From Bactrocera neohumeralis (taxonomy: Eukaryota > Arthropoda > Insecta > Diptera > Tephritidae), in the NCBI RefSeq assembly GCF_024586455.1, contig NC_065921.1, positions 7,409,401 to 7,473,400 of the forward strand: a stretch of DNA of 64,000 nucleotides, given 5' to 3'. The position numbers and the translations under genes are program-made. Numbering within the stretch: the stretch's first letter is position 1; each line of letters opens with the position of its first letter. Shown piece by piece: positions 24,351 through 36,810 of the stretch. The notes under the pieces are model-generated. The model had not been told where the DNA came from. It ran no database searches and saw only the letters and a program-made list of their open reading frames with translations.

Positions 24351-26880
24351 GAGATATTAGTTTTGAGATATAGTTTTCATATGGAAGGCAAAAGCAAGAA
24401 ATTTTTGTACTTCAGTGTGTCTTAAAAAATTAAAATTATTATTAAAAATCTAATTATTCCGACGCGGGCAAATATATCGAGGAGGCTGTATGAAAACATC
24501 TGGATGATCGGTCCAACAGTTTCTGAGAAATTTTTCTCACCTTTAAAGTTTTGGAAGCTGTTTACCATAAGTTAAAAACTTCTTACAAATATGCTCGAAT
24601 CTTCGAAACTAATCAGAATCAACTCAAAATTTTCGGAGAATATTTTCAAATATATATATTGTCTCATAAGGATTAGAAGTAGTTATATTTTCAAACAAGA
24701 AAATAACGGCCAAATCTAAACAATGAATATGCCATCTCTTTTGCCTATGTACAAGCCAAATATTTGAACCTCTTCTGATAGCTGAACCTTCTATACAAAA
24801 AGTATTTTCGGGCCGGATATACTTTTGCTGGCTTATCTAATATAGATAGCCGAGCTGTGTTAGTTATTATAACTCTTTAATCTTACGTTAGCCAGAATAT
24901 AAAGGCTCGTTCGACACCAAACATCAGCAGATTTTCCAAACACACATCGATCATCAGAATAGTTTTCCATAGTTTTTTTATCTCAGGTCCAATAAAACTT
25001 TGGAGTTACAATAAAGTTGGTGTGGACTATACTTCAAAAAACAAAAACCGATTTTACTCTCAATCTCAAGATCTATCCCAAAAGTTCGAAATCTCATTGG
25101 TCTTTGGTTGTATCAGAAAGCTTGTTTTCATTAAATAATGGTAATTTTTTATTTAAAACTATTACGAGACCTTCTTGAAAGTACAGTAATATATAGTATG
25201 TATATTCTATCATTCTCAGTCAGTTACCATAAGACTCAACTTTATAAAAGCACCATTAATAACTAACTGGGATTGACGAAAACATTGTTTGTTTCATAAT
25301 TTTTGAACTCATTACAAAAAGAAACGAAAGAAAACGTTTCTTAACTGCAGCAAATTTGCAAGAAATATAAATGAGTTCAAGTTCATTTGAAATCTTAGCA
25401 GCAAAGCTTTTATTTCCCTGCTTTGATTGTCATGCTAATTGAGAGTTTGTGAAAGCTTTATAAATCATCTAACAAATATAATTTAAATAAGAAAGAGTAC
25501 ATTAAAATATAAATAATAAAGCAGTAATCGGCCGTTATAAAAATGTGTAACTCTTGTTGGCTTTTGCTGTTTCCACGGCATTGAAATTTGCTTGCTTTCA
25601 GCAATTAGTGCTTTCAGGTCAGCAAAAATCCACATATTCCTAAATTATTGGCTAACACTTTTTCAAACGGCACGGCCGCATTTGGACACACCTTTCGTAA
25701 AGTTTGAATGCTTTTTTGCAGATTTCAACTTAGTTTTTTGCATTTTTATGCTCATTTATTTTTTGAAATAAACAATTGAAAGCAATGACCCAAACACTTA
25801 CTTAAGTAAATGGAAGAGGCAAAGCATAAAATAATTTTTTCTCAATTTCCGAAGTATTAAATTTAGAATTGAAATCATAAGCAGCCGAAACGGTGTCAAA
25901 GCAATTGCTGTAAGTGGGACCCACCAGCGAGTGGATAAGGGCAATTTGCCGCCAGCAAGAAAGCCTTGCAGCACCCAGGCCTTCACGCCTGCTTGCACAG
26001 CGGTATATGGAAATATATGTAAGATGGCAATATTTAACTAAGTGCATATGCAGATAAGCACGTGCAAGCTCAAGTCTTGCTTATGAGTACGTATGAGTAA
26101 TCAAAACTTCCCAACCCAAATAAGGCTCTGCTGCACGAGCAATATTGCAATGGAACTGTGTCACGTCGATTGGCGACTTTTACTGCTAACCCATACTTGC
26201 AGCGTTATTTGCTTTTTGTTTCTATGAAATTGTGCAATTATACCGTTTATCTGTGGCGCCGCCGCTCTTGTTGCCGCAATCACTATGAATGCGCATAAAT
26301 TCGCCACAACCCGCTGCTTACACGCCTTGCCATATTTGCAAAAGCCAGCGATTTTCAAGTGAACGAGGCAATCATTTTCCGTTTTGTTAAACATTAAATG
26401 CATTAAAAATTGCAAAACAAAAAATTGTGGAAGTGTCTGTGTGGTTTTTACTTCCTGTCGCCGATTCGTTGCGATTGTAAACAGCTAACGGAGTTATGGT
26501 GAAAAAAAAACTGTAAAAAAGCGAAAATTGCATAGATTGCAGAAATTATTTTTCTCTCGCCCGATTAGGCGTGGCCCACTTAAGCAGTGTACTTTAAAAA
26601 ACATATAATGAAAATAAATTCCGCAAATAAATGCAGGAAAAGTAGAAAGTACGCGAGGTAATGGTTGGCAAATAATTGCATTGGAAAGGAAAATCACTTT
26701 GAATAACTGTTTATTTAGAGAGAAAACTATATTAGAGTTAACACTTAACAAGAACTGAGCACTTACTTAAATAACGGTAAATCACAAGAAGTTGTGGGGA
26801 AACCGCATAATTATTGAGAATTTTCTTCATTCAAAAATCACCAGATTATCTTAGACTTTTTACCTTTTAATTTTGTTTTT
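24351..26880. other. intron sequence, nothing recognised
   Basis: No domain-bearing ORF or repeat noticed. Composition is ordinary intron, with a moderately GC stretch at 25900-26300. Confidence 0.45.
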
Positions 26881-26883
26881 ATC

Positions 26884-27320
26884 CTAGGTTAAATTAAGAT
26901 GAGTTAAGTTAAGTTAAAATAAGTTAAGTTAAGTTGAGTTGAGTTAATGATATGTTGAGTTATGTTAAGTTAAGTTAAATTAAGTTAAGTTAAAATAAGT
27001 TAAGTTGAGTTAAGTTAATGTTATGTTGAGTTATGTTAAGATAAGTTATGTTTTGTTATGTTATGTTATAATATGGTACATTATCGGATCAGTTTCTCAG
27101 TGAAGGCACTTATATATGTATGTATATGAAAACCAAATCCATAAAAAGTTCGAGGACGAAAATTTTATTTGTATCTTAAGTTAAGTAAAGTTAAGTTAAG
27201 CTTAGCAAAGTTAAGTCATGTTAAGTTCAGTTCTGTTATGTTACGTTAAGTTAACTTAAGTTAAGTTGACTTAAGTTAAGTGAAGTTACGTTATGTTATG
27301 GTATGTTATTTTATGTCATG
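26884..27320. repeat. duplicated (TTAAG)n pentanucleotide arrays
   Basis: Degenerate runs of GTTAA/GTTATG cover 26884-27075 and 27177-27320. Each run is followed by a related unique segment (ttatcgg.tc.gtttctca.tgaa..cacttata at about 27083 and 27319). The whole unit of roughly 270 bp is therefore tandemly duplicated. The unit is TTAAG, not the arthropod telomere repeat TTAGG. Confidence 0.75.
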
Positions 27321-27409
27321 TTATCGGTTCTTTTTCTCACTGAAAACACTTATAGGCACACCAATTCGATAAGACTTTCGAGAACTGAAACTTTAATGGA
27401 TAAGGTCCA

Positions 27410-28955
27410 TGATTACGAACCTGAAAACAATATGTACTTAGCGGAATTTTTATAATCGAACACTTCATATATTACAACTTGCATATCTTTCACTGAATTA
27501 CATTTTAGAAATTCTGCTTCTAAAACAACCTTTAGAAAAAAAGGAGATTTTATGTAATACTATTAATATTTAAGTAAGCAAATGGTTTAGTGTTTCTTAG
27601 AATATTTGTCACGCCTCATGGAGCTTCATTCCCAAGATCAGTCGGGTCCATATAACCGGATTTTATGTAGTTCTCTTTCGTACAAAGCCTGTCTTTTCAA
27701 AAGAATTCCCCAAAATTGTCTAGAAATGTCGTTTGTTTCGACAATAGCCTCTTCAAGTATTTTCTAATTTTCTGCTTTATATCTAATTGTATCAATGTCG
27801 ACTCCCCGCTCTTTCACAACAATTTCCAAAAACAACTTGCAATTATTTCCAGCAACAGATTTTTCCAATTTTCAGCGAAATTTACCATTTAAGCAATTTC
27901 GTTTTTTTGTATGTTTTGCGTTACATCGCCAACCAATTTCATAGTTAATTTGAGGCTCACATGCAATTGAAAACCAAAGTACAGTGCAAGTGATGAAATG
28001 CCTGCCTCTATTGTAAACACAGTGCCCGCCAAAAGTGACGCTCCGTTTGGCACGTTTATGAGTGATCTTGATCTTGGCAAATTGTGAGCTCAATGTGACA
28101 CACATACAGGCGCAAATAAATGAGCATCGTTTAAAACATCATCACCAGCTTTGGAATACTCCTCAACTAGGCTGGTAAAATTTGAAAGCGCTCAGTGTTG
28201 GGAAGCGGGCGTATGGCAGCGGGGCATAGTTGATAGCTACCGATTTCACACAGTTTTAGCCAAGCATATCAATTACATTGAAGCAGGTAAATACGTATGT
28301 AGAGGCTATTCTGCAGAGACAAAAGTTAAACGCATTTTAAATGGAAATGGTAAAAGTAGAAGAGTAGAGATGTTGGGAAAATAGTGTCAGTATGTTTGCA
28401 GTTTGGCAAATAAGGTAAATGCTGTGTACAAATATGGAGACTTTAAGAAAAAGGAGATCGCTGTAAAAAGACAAATGCGAGCTTCACACAATAAAGTTGA
28501 TGTTGAAAAGATCTCCTAGTTTTGCCTTGAAAAGGGTACACGTTTTTCAGGTTGTAGTATAGATAGAAAAATTAATTGTTTTCCGGGTTTTAGAAACGTT
28601 TTCAAAAACACGACGATATTATGTAGTTAAATCTCAGGGAGCTGAGGATCGTTCTTGTCAGCTATAGACTTTTAACAGAGAAAAAGTGGAGAGTTTTCTT
28701 CCAGTATTAACAACACCAAATATTTCATAATAATTATAAATTGATTTGGAGCTTTTTGGTAGAAATCCCAATGCCCTCTTAATGGACCTAAATGAGGTGG
28801 AAACACAGATCATTTAGTGAAACATTGCATCCTATGAGATCTCATTTATATAATATACTTCCTACACAACAATGGAAACATTAGAGGAGAAGCTTCATTG
28901 AGTTTTTGACGCTCATTCCTGAGAGTTAGCCGAGAAAACAGATCCTCTTTATACC
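27410..28955. other. intron sequence, nothing recognised
   Basis: Short ORFs only, no domains. No structured repeat noticed. Confidence 0.45.
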
Positions 28956-28958
28956 TGA

Positions 28959-29395
28959 TTTGTCCGGAAAGTAATAGGACTGATTTTCTTCCGCCGCGAC
29001 TGTACATCGGAATGTGCGCGCACCGACTGAATTCGGTAGAAGGCCTTCCTAGCTAATTAACGAGCGGCTGATCAGTTGTCTCCGAGCACTTGTAGAGTCA
29101 GGACAAACATTTTCGCCCGACGTGCTTCTGTGAGTGGTGCAAGCAACGTTCGTTAGAGCAAAGGTACGCGATTAAATGTCCTTTTTGGAAGGCGCCGAAA
29201 AGAGGTCGCTGATAAAACCGGAAGAATGAGCAAATCCAAAGTGAAAACGATGCCCATTTTTTTTTGACATCAAAGGCATCTTTCACCATAAGTCCGTCCG
29301 TTCATCGTAAACGCCAAGTTTTACATGGAAGTCCTCAAGAGACTCAAACGAATGGTCAATCGGGTTCGACAAGACATCGCAGCCGATTGGAAAAT
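28959..29395 (+). mobile_element. Tc1/mariner-family element, 5' portion, interrupted
   Basis: The left end, TTTGTCCGGAAAGTAATAGG, equals the end of the element at 63331. A start-like ATGAGCAAATCCAAAGTG follows at 29226 and encodes MSKSKVKTMPIF, then GIFHH and, in another frame, NAKFYMEVLKRLK and RQDIAADWK. Frameshifts are visible. The element stops abruptly where a minus-strand mariner begins. Confidence 0.7.
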
Positions 29396-29990
29396 GGTAA
29401 TCGATGGACCGTCAGGGCTATAAGATGGATGAGGCGAAACTTTATGGTCGCTATTTTCCAAAGACCGGTTAAAAGTCTTGCAACACGTGGCCGAGCTTTG
29501 TCATGATAGGAAATAGGTTTCAGCCAATCCCACCAGTTACAGAACATTACCTTGGCTCCATATAAATTCGGCTTTGCCGTTGATTTGCCGGGTTCTCATA
29601 TGATTTTTTTCATTTAGGATTATCATAATGGATTCATTTTTCATTACCAATCGCAATCCGATGCGAAAACGACTTCTTTTTTTAGTGTTCAAGCGCAGTT
29701 TCTGACATTCAAAGTCGTCATTCAATAGTCTTTGGCGTAAATCCATATGGCACAAAATTTCCTTGCTTTTGAATGCATTTGGCTACTTCTAAGCGTTTTG
29801 CAATACCTGCTTGAGTGACTCTTAAATAGTACCTGAGCTTTTCTTGTGTTTGACTATAATCTACATGGAGTAATGCTTCCAGCTCCTCATCTTTAAACTT
29901 TTTTGGCCGCTCACGACGGTCTTCGCCTTCCAAGGCACAAAAGTGTGAAAACCTGAAATCGAATCCATATAATCCTTAAATAACTTTTGA
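29396..29990 (-). mobile_element. mariner transposase fragment, N-terminal and mid regions
   Basis: On the minus strand: FKDEELEALLHVDYSQTQEK, then VTQAGIAKRLEVAKCIQKQG, then KRSRFRIGLRLVMKNESIM, then NWWDWLKPISYHDKARPRVA. This is the standard mariner order from the DNA-binding region to the second catalytic block, with an internal deletion. It is in head-to-head contact with the preceding element. Confidence 0.8.
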
Positions 29991-30031
29991 TGAAATGATA
30001 AACTGGATCCAACAACTGGGTCACGTATCGG

Positions 30032-30230
30032 ATGGTTCCAGCTGCAATCATGTGTATTAGCGCTTATGGAGTCTACCTAATTTTCGCACGTTTTCAAATA
30101 ATCTTCTTAAGTGTTTGGCTCCTCAATGCATATAAAATAAACTTCATACCGATATACAGTTATATATTGCAAATACTCTATCCGTCCTTGCGGCGGTCCG
30201 CATTCCTTGAGCACACCGTCGATGACATCG
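30032..30230 (+). other. speculative alternative exon ending in a phase-compatible donor
   Basis: An open frame from ATG 30032 runs through a hydrophobic AT-rich part into a GC-rich part, LRRSAFLEHTVDDIG. It ends at ATCG|GTAAGC (30230/30231), a near-consensus donor. The phase is 1, the one required to join the filamin exon at 33615. Only the last 50 bp look exon-like. It may instead be a non-coding first exon or chance. Confidence 0.2.
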
Positions 30231-30249
30231 GTAAGCTTTCTAAGTGAAT

Positions 30250-32100
30250 TCAACGGAATTCATAATTAAAATCTCTGCCACTCGCCATTTCACTTTGTAT
30301 GCAACTAATTGTTTTCATTTGCACAACATTTTAATTGCTTTCTACTAACGTGGACTAACTTGTGGACTTTTATGTATAGAAAATTGTATGAAACAATCTC
30401 AAGCCGTAAAACATCTGAAAGCATCTCAATGAATAGTTAAATTACAAAAGCAATTAAACAGTTGCCGGGTGCAAGCACACACAGGAGGCGAAATTTGAGT
30501 GCTTGGAAACAATAGAAGCTGTGGCATGCAAGATGCAGCTTATTACAGTTAACTATGGCAAGAATAATGACTAAATTGTAAGATGCGCGCAACTACCCAG
30601 AAACTGTTGCACCGTTAAGAGCCAAACGAAGCCACACCAAGCCTCACCAAGCCGCCAACGAGGTGGTCGGTCATTCTAGCCAGCCGGCGGCCGAGCGCAC
30701 CAAACAATCTCAGAAGGCTGAAGCACCACAATATAGAGGCTACAATTACGCGCCAACAACAACAAAAACACGGTTCTACATACCTTCCGCGTAACAACAA
30801 CGGCGAGTGCAATGCGCCACCATGCACTTGACCAAAAGGGGTGGCAGTTGACTAGCAGCTGCTCGTTGTTTGTGGCACACAACGTGCGAGTGGCAAGTGC
30901 ATGGCCATTCCCAGCAAGCGCAAGCGCAAGCTCTACATGCCCATTTAGGTACATATTTCGCTATAAATTATGTGTGTGTTTGCGAGTGTGTGCGTGCTGC
31001 GGCCAAACTTGTAAGTCATCATCACCGTAATCATCGCTTCCCAGAACGAAAGAACGAACGGCGGCGCACACCTACACACATACATACACGCAAGCACATA
31101 CATAGTATATACGCCTTTGCACGCTGAGTGCCCCGGCACAATGCCTTCATTACGTTTGAGTACATAAGGCGCTTGGTTGTGCTTCTCAAGCTCGTTTTGC
31201 GGAAGGAGTGCATGTTGCCTGCCACGCTTCGCTGCATCACTGTCGGCCTAACTGACGGACTGGCCAACCGTTGGCCTGCCACTACCGGCAGTAAGTAGTA
31301 ACTAGAAACTTAAACGACCTGCCATCAGCGTCCGGCTGCAGTCCATTTTTGCATGCTGACGCGCCATCCGACAAAAACTTCTGGTTCAATACGCTTCGAC
31401 GTGCCGCTTCGTCATGCTCGGGGTGTGTGCTGTGGCTGACTAGTCAACTTTGGGCATTTCAGTTCAAGTGTCCGATAGAAATACTTTCCCACTTTACTTA
31501 CGTTCCTCAAGCACTTGGCATACATATCATACATATACATAAATATACTATATACCTGGACTGCGCTTATGTAGGCTGCTCCGGTTGTGTGCACACCTTG
31601 CTCGGCTCGGTCGCCGCAAATTCATTAATCTAGTCTATTGCCACTACATTATGAATGAATTGGCTAAAGTTTATTACCACAACTCTGACGGCCGCCGCAC
31701 CATCATTTGACCATCTTGCAACAAGTGGCAATTTTATGAAGTTCACAAGTGCGTCGGTTAGCCGACATCTTAAAACTTCAATAAATTAATTTGATAACTT
31801 TCTGCAGGCATAACATAGAAGCCACTTGATTTGCTCACTTTGTTTCTGATGTGTGGGTTGCCATGTTGCAAGTATTTTTTTTTCTAAAAAGTGTTAATAT
31901 AAAAATATTTATAAACTATAGTCCTATTTAGTAGGATACTAGGAATAAAATTGTGTCTACTTGTCCACTGTCAACAACTTTGACAGCAGGGATGAGATGA
32001 TTAGTGGTCCGCACTGTCATCACACAAGAGGTGGGTTCAATTTAGGTTCGGACCACAAATGTATTTACATTTAATAACGGACACAAGTGATACAAATTTT
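30250..32100. other. intron sequence, nothing recognised
   Basis: A GC-richer region at 30600-31330 has overlapping ORFs on both strands without domains. TATA/CATA tracts lie near 31075-31110 and 31525-31555. Confidence 0.45.
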
Positions 32101-32107
32101 ATTAAAA

Positions 32108-32891
32108 GTTGGTCCGCAAACCTCAAAACGGCGGTCGTTATACTTCTTTTGCTTTATTGGCGCAGACACAGCTTACGCGGTTAGAGCCGAGCCAGTCGGT
32201 CTTCCTTTTCGCAGTTTGACGCCAACTGAAGACTCCAAGTGTAGGCAAGTCCTTCTCCACTTGGTCTTTCCAACGGAGTGGTAGTCTTCCACTTCTCCCG
32301 GCGGGGACTGGGTCAAATACTTTAAGAGGACGGACGACATGACCTAACCAGCGTAGCCGCTGTCTCTGAATCTCTCGTACAGATCATCGTTTTATCGAAT
32401 GCGATATTCTCCGTTTCCAATGCTGAAAGGACCATAAATCTTCCGTAGAACCTTTCTCTCGAAAACTCGTAACGCCATCTATATGTTTGATGACAAGAGC
32501 TATTTCGTCTTGCCCTTATTCACCAACCGACCCATTTGCTTCACTTCCTTATCCAGTCTGAAGAACGTAGAACTACGGGCGCGGATATTGAGGCCAATAA
32601 AATCAATATCATCGGCGTACGTCAGCAGCTGTATACTCTTATAAAAGATTGTAACTTCGCGATTCTGCTTGAATTAATTTCTTCAAGAGTAGTTTGAAGA
32701 AATCGCACGATAGGGAGTCGCCTTGTCTGAAACTCCGTTTGGTATGGAGCGGCTCGTGGAGGTCCTTAGAATACCTTATATGCGACGTTGAGGAAGCAGG
32801 TTGGAGAAGTGTTCTCTCCGTAATTTTAGAGTGCTTTGGGCATCAGTCGCTAGATCAAGTTGGTCCCCAAACCTCAAAACGGCGGTCGTTA
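32108..32891 (-). mobile_element. LINE reverse-transcriptase 3' fragment between 33-bp direct repeats
   Basis: The minus strand between about 32142 and 32857 carries decayed RT sequence of the same family as 58080-59040. The YADDIDFIGL-like catalytic region is near 32600. It contains many frameshifts. It is bracketed by the near-identical 33-34 bp segments AGTTGGTCCgCAAACCTCAA... (32107-32141) and AGTTGGTCCcCAAACCTCAA... (32858-32891), which read like a long target-site duplication. Confidence 0.6.
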
Positions 32892-32899
32892 CGAACTTT

Positions 32900-33614
32900 C
32901 CCTAAAAATAGTGATAAGAACCGCCTCGATTTTTGACTAATATCGACTTTTTGAGATACCCGAAATCTTATAAGTAAAACTTTCAGATTTTGGTATTGCA
33001 ATGAATTCCATTAGCGAAGAGATACGGGATTATAAATACATCGGTTTTTTCTAGTGATGGCAACTTCGATTTTGCGTAATCTACTCTCCCCTCCATGTTT
33101 TTGTTTTTGCAAGGAAGTCATTATCTTCATCAATTTTATAGCAATTACGAAGCTTTCAACACAATAAATTTTCCGCCGTAACTGAGCAATTTAACAAAGC
33201 AAAGTACCGTAATGCAATTAAAAAGTGGGTTTATGTCAACAACGCAAAAACAGCGAGGTAAAAAACGAAGGCTTAGGAGGAAACATAATTAGAGAAGTTT
33301 TAGGAAGCTAAAGGCCTACAAGTGCTAAAATAATATCAAAGGCAGTTTTGAAATTCCTGAAGTAAAAAACCTCGCGAAGAAAAAAACATAATTTAAACAG
33401 CTTTTAAAAAAATGGTGTGGAAATATTTATTAAGCCAGTAAAACAAAGCAGACAATATTTAAAACAACAACGAAGAAATACAGTTTTTATTCTCGACATA
33501 TTTCACACATTCCTTTATGCGAGAAAGCTTATGACTTGATTTCTTTAAAATGTCTTGAAAATATTTTCATGACAACTAGTTACTAACATTTCCGTATTCC
33601 CTCTCTACTTGCAG
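32900..33614. other. end of the giant intron
   Basis: AT-rich sequence without features, up to the polypyrimidine tract and acceptor ctctctacttgcag at 33601-33614. Confidence 0.7.
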
Positions 33615-34626
33615 GTTCACCGTGGCACGTTGAAATCATGTCCACACCCGGTCTAACAGCACTGGGCGAATCTACACGCCTTGTACCCGCCAATACGCCG
33701 GCGGTTTTTGAGATACTGCCGCCTCCTGGACAAAGCCTAAGCAAGGGCGAGTGCGTGGCTACAGTTTTGACACCGAGTAAGTCCAAACTGAATGCCAGAG
33801 TCACCCATGAGGCGGCAAATGGTGCTGCGCGCATCGAATTTGTACCCACCGAAGTCGGTACACACATCATTGAAGCATCAATTGTGGGCACAAAAATTGC
33901 TGGCGGTCCGCTGATCGCCAAAGTCTACGATGCCAGTCTAATACAAGTGACCGATGTGAATGGCGGTGTTGTCGGGCAACCGTGTCAATTCCGCGTCGAT
34001 GCGAGCGCTGCTGGCGAAGGTCAGCTAGAAATATCGATTAATGAAGGCGAAGTACCGAATCACGTCCAGGTCGTTGGTGGCGGACGTTGTTTGGTCTCCT
34101 TCACACCCGAACAGGCTAAATCACATCTGATTGATATTAAATTTAATGGTGAAACTGTACGTGGCTGCCCGTTTGTATGTCCTGTGGCGGACACTTCGCG
34201 CGTCATGTTGAATCTCTCGAACCTCGAGTTAATACCCGTCAATCGGCCGGCATCGTTTCATATCACCGTTAGCGGTGGTGGTGCTGCTGAGTTGGCGGTC
34301 AGCGTACGTGGTCCGCATGGTGAGTTGCCGGTGCGCGTGACCGGCGACATACATGCTGGCTTCACAGCCGAATTCACACCTACCGCTGTCGGTGGTCACA
34401 CGATCAATGTGGAATATAACGGTTTCGCTGTCCAAGGTACACCATTTTTGGCAAAATCTTATGATGCCACCAAAGTTACGGTGGGCAGTGTGTCGCGTGG
34501 TACTGTTGGTCGTCCAGTGCAGTTTACGGTGGACGCTGGCGATGCTGGCGAAGGTAATCTGGAGATTACCATTTCGGCGAAGGGACAGAACATACCGACC
34601 CAAGTGCATCCGCAAGGCAGTGCAAG
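33615..34626 (+). CDS. jbug: filamin exon: end of repeat 1, repeats 2-4 and most of repeat 5
   Basis: The acceptor is ttgcag and the donor AAG|GTGATT (phase 2). It begins SPWHVEIM, closing repeat 1. Repeat 2 starts at STPGLTALGEST. Repeats then follow with the signature GxxG...F, AG.G.LE.., FxPxxxGxHxI and (V)xGxPF blocks, for example FTPEQAKSHLIDIKFNGETV and FTPTAVGGHTINVEYNGF. Met-158 of the visible chain (ATG 33638, A at -3) lies exactly at the repeat 1/2 boundary, so it can serve as the start of a CH-less isoform. Each repeat is expected to form an Ig-like beta sandwich that binds partner proteins. Confidence 0.95.
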
Positions 34627-34693
34627 GTGATTATTGGCTTTAAACTCAATTCGTAAACAAGTTACTAATTTAATATTCCTTGCCACCTTACAG

Positions 34694-34914
34694 ATTCTCC
34701 GTTTCGTTTGTGCCAACTGAGGCGTGTGAACACACCATCAATGTGACCTTCAATAAAATGCCGGTGCCGGGTTGTCCGCTTACGGTGAACATCAGTGGCG
34801 GCGTGTCCGGTCCACAGGTGTCACTGGGCGGGCCCGGACCGGTGCATCAGCCGAATTCTTTTGTTATCAATCACGCTGGCGGTCGTTTGGAAGACATCGA
34901 GGTCAACGTTGAAG
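34694..34914 (+). CDS. jbug: filamin exon: end of repeat 5 and start of repeat 6
   Basis: Preceded by a 67-bp intron ending CACCTTACAG. The split codon AG|A gives SARFSVSFVPTE. The motif NKMPVPGCPLTVNISGG closes repeat 5, and repeat 6 begins GPQVSLGGPGPVHQPNSF. The donor is GAAG|GTATGT (phase 1). The coding sequence stops with an in-frame TAG shortly inside the intron. Confidence 0.94.
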
Positions 34915-36222
34915 GTATGTATGCGTTGCGTTGTTAGCGCTCTCTCCAGCTCTTAAGCCTTTTTGTGTTCCCCCATTTATATTTGTGTGTTTATCTATGT
35001 GTATGTACTAATACCTTACATGACGTCGTTCCTACACTTGTCACCGTGTTCAGTTGCTCATTGAAATTGGATTTACATTTTGTTTTATTTTTATTGTTTA
35101 AATTTATTTCCGATTTGGTTGTGTTAATTTTCTCTATTATATTCACAAAATGCAATTTCTAGTCACACAACAACACTGATTTTATCACCAAATAAACGTT
35201 TTACCTTTTTTCTTTTGTTAAATCGCATATTCGCCATCTTGCATATTCATGAGGCATGCAACAGATAATGAATATTTATGATGTAAAAAAGTGTTTGAAT
35301 TCCAGATGAAAATAAAACATTCCCTTGAACTTGAAGTTAAATGCAAACTTAATTTGCTCGATATTGTTAAAAGAAAGCTTCCTATTGAAAACTTAATTAG
35401 TTTGACAGAGTAGTATAATAAAAAAAATCAAAAAAAATATAGATCCAAAGGGTCGTACCATTTATTCTGTTTATACCTCTCTATATTATCGAAAAAACCG
35501 CCATATTCCCCAAAGTTAATAATTTTTTTATTGTCTATGTGTTCTTGACTAAATGCTTGAGCTTTACAGCTCACATCCTCTACTTTTTTTAAACAAATTC
35601 TTGTAAACTTATATTGCAAGTGTCCCGCCAGTAAAGTAAAACCTCTCCAAGCGCTGAGTAACAATTATCTTTATTAGAAACATTTTCCCTCTGAATTTCA
35701 CTAAGATAACTCACATATATGTATGTATTTGCCTTTATATAGAGTATGGGGTAAAGTCAACCGGAAGTTTGAAAATCTTAATATTAGATACATATGTGAT
35801 GGCTAAAGGGTAGTATTGATACGATTCCACTCATACACAAGGTCAGGCTGTGAACATAAAAGTATTCTTTGAATTTCAATTCTGAACTTCACAGATTGAA
35901 TAATATTTTTGGTAAATAATCGGCCATAGGCATTGGGGTCCATACATTCAGTATTATCGTGGCTGTACAGCTTAATACCTCGTATTATATATGTATTAAT
36001 TTGTTATTTGTGAGTTATTATACTATTTCAGTTTGAGCAGTTTTCAACATATAGCTTTATTTTGTTATTTAAATTACACTTTTGTATTTCAATTTTTAAC
36101 GTTTGGCTCAGTTATGGCATACTAAAGCGTGACACTATGTAGTTCCAGGTAGAATCTAAAGGATGCCAGGGCAAAAGACGAGATGGAAACATCTCAACAC
36201 TTCCATCTTGAACCTAACTTCA

Positions 36223-36810
36223 GTGGTTACATGGGTTTTCTCGGGTAAAAAAAAAAATCCTTTTTTTTTCATATAAAAATAAATAAAATATTTTATTGGA
36301 ATTTTTATTGTATACATACATACCTTATTAACAAAGACGCCATTGCGACGCCATTTCCGGTGACCCCTCGGAAAAAAGATGCTCCGCGTTGGCTTACTGC
36401 TTACTGAAAAATACTTGTTTTAGTTGAAACCTTAACTTAGAACTTGGACGAAGGGAAAAAATTATCAGAATTGGATTTTTAGTAGACATTTTTACAAAAC
36501 AATTAAAATTTCGCGACATTTTTTTTCAAATAGTTGTAGTCGAAAAAAACTGTATTTCAAATACCTATGTAAAATTTCATGAAGAAATCTTGCCAACCGA
36601 CTTCAAAAACACAGTTTCAAGAAAAATGCGTTTAAAGACGGCGCACTTAGCCTAGCTAACCTCGAGCGCACAAGTTCTCAAGGCTTTATATCCGAAACTA
36701 TTACTCGGATCAACTTGAACATTTATGACAATATTCTAGGGGTATTGTAGAATTTCATAAGACAATGAAACTAATACGATTTTTTGAAACCCCTAAACCC
36801 ATGTAATCCC
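36223..36810. mobile_element. non-autonomous DNA element (GGTTACATGGGTTT family), copy 3
   Basis: The left end, GTGGTTACATGGGTTTTC, and the right end, AAACCCATGTAATCCC, are inverted repeats. The interior matches copies at 13873 and 17475 in the same orientation. It is shorter than copy 1 because it lacks the inner tandem duplication and has small deletions. Confidence 0.75.

Larger units (their letters stand above)
516..33614 (+). other. giant jbug intron of 33.1 kb
   Basis: Bounded by the donor CCAG|GTAAC and the acceptor ctctctacttgcag, which join two phase-1 exons. It holds no recognisable complete nested gene. Contents are AT-rich tandem repeats, at least four mariner/Tc1 remnants, LINE fragments, several miniature inverted-repeat elements, and two or three stretches that look like non-coding first exons or promoters of the same gene. 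Its size, next to introns of 55-168 bp downstream, fits a locus with alternative internal promoters. Confidence 0.85.

Noticed and set aside
26884..27320. TTAAG array as telomeric repeat
   Set aside because: The unit is not TTAGG, and flies of this group lack that telomere repeat; it is a simple intronic array.
34915..35164. ORF continuing just after exon 34694-34914
   Set aside because: In-frame TAG shortly after the donor, and the AT-rich hydrophobic ORF at 34965 is in intron sequence with no domain.
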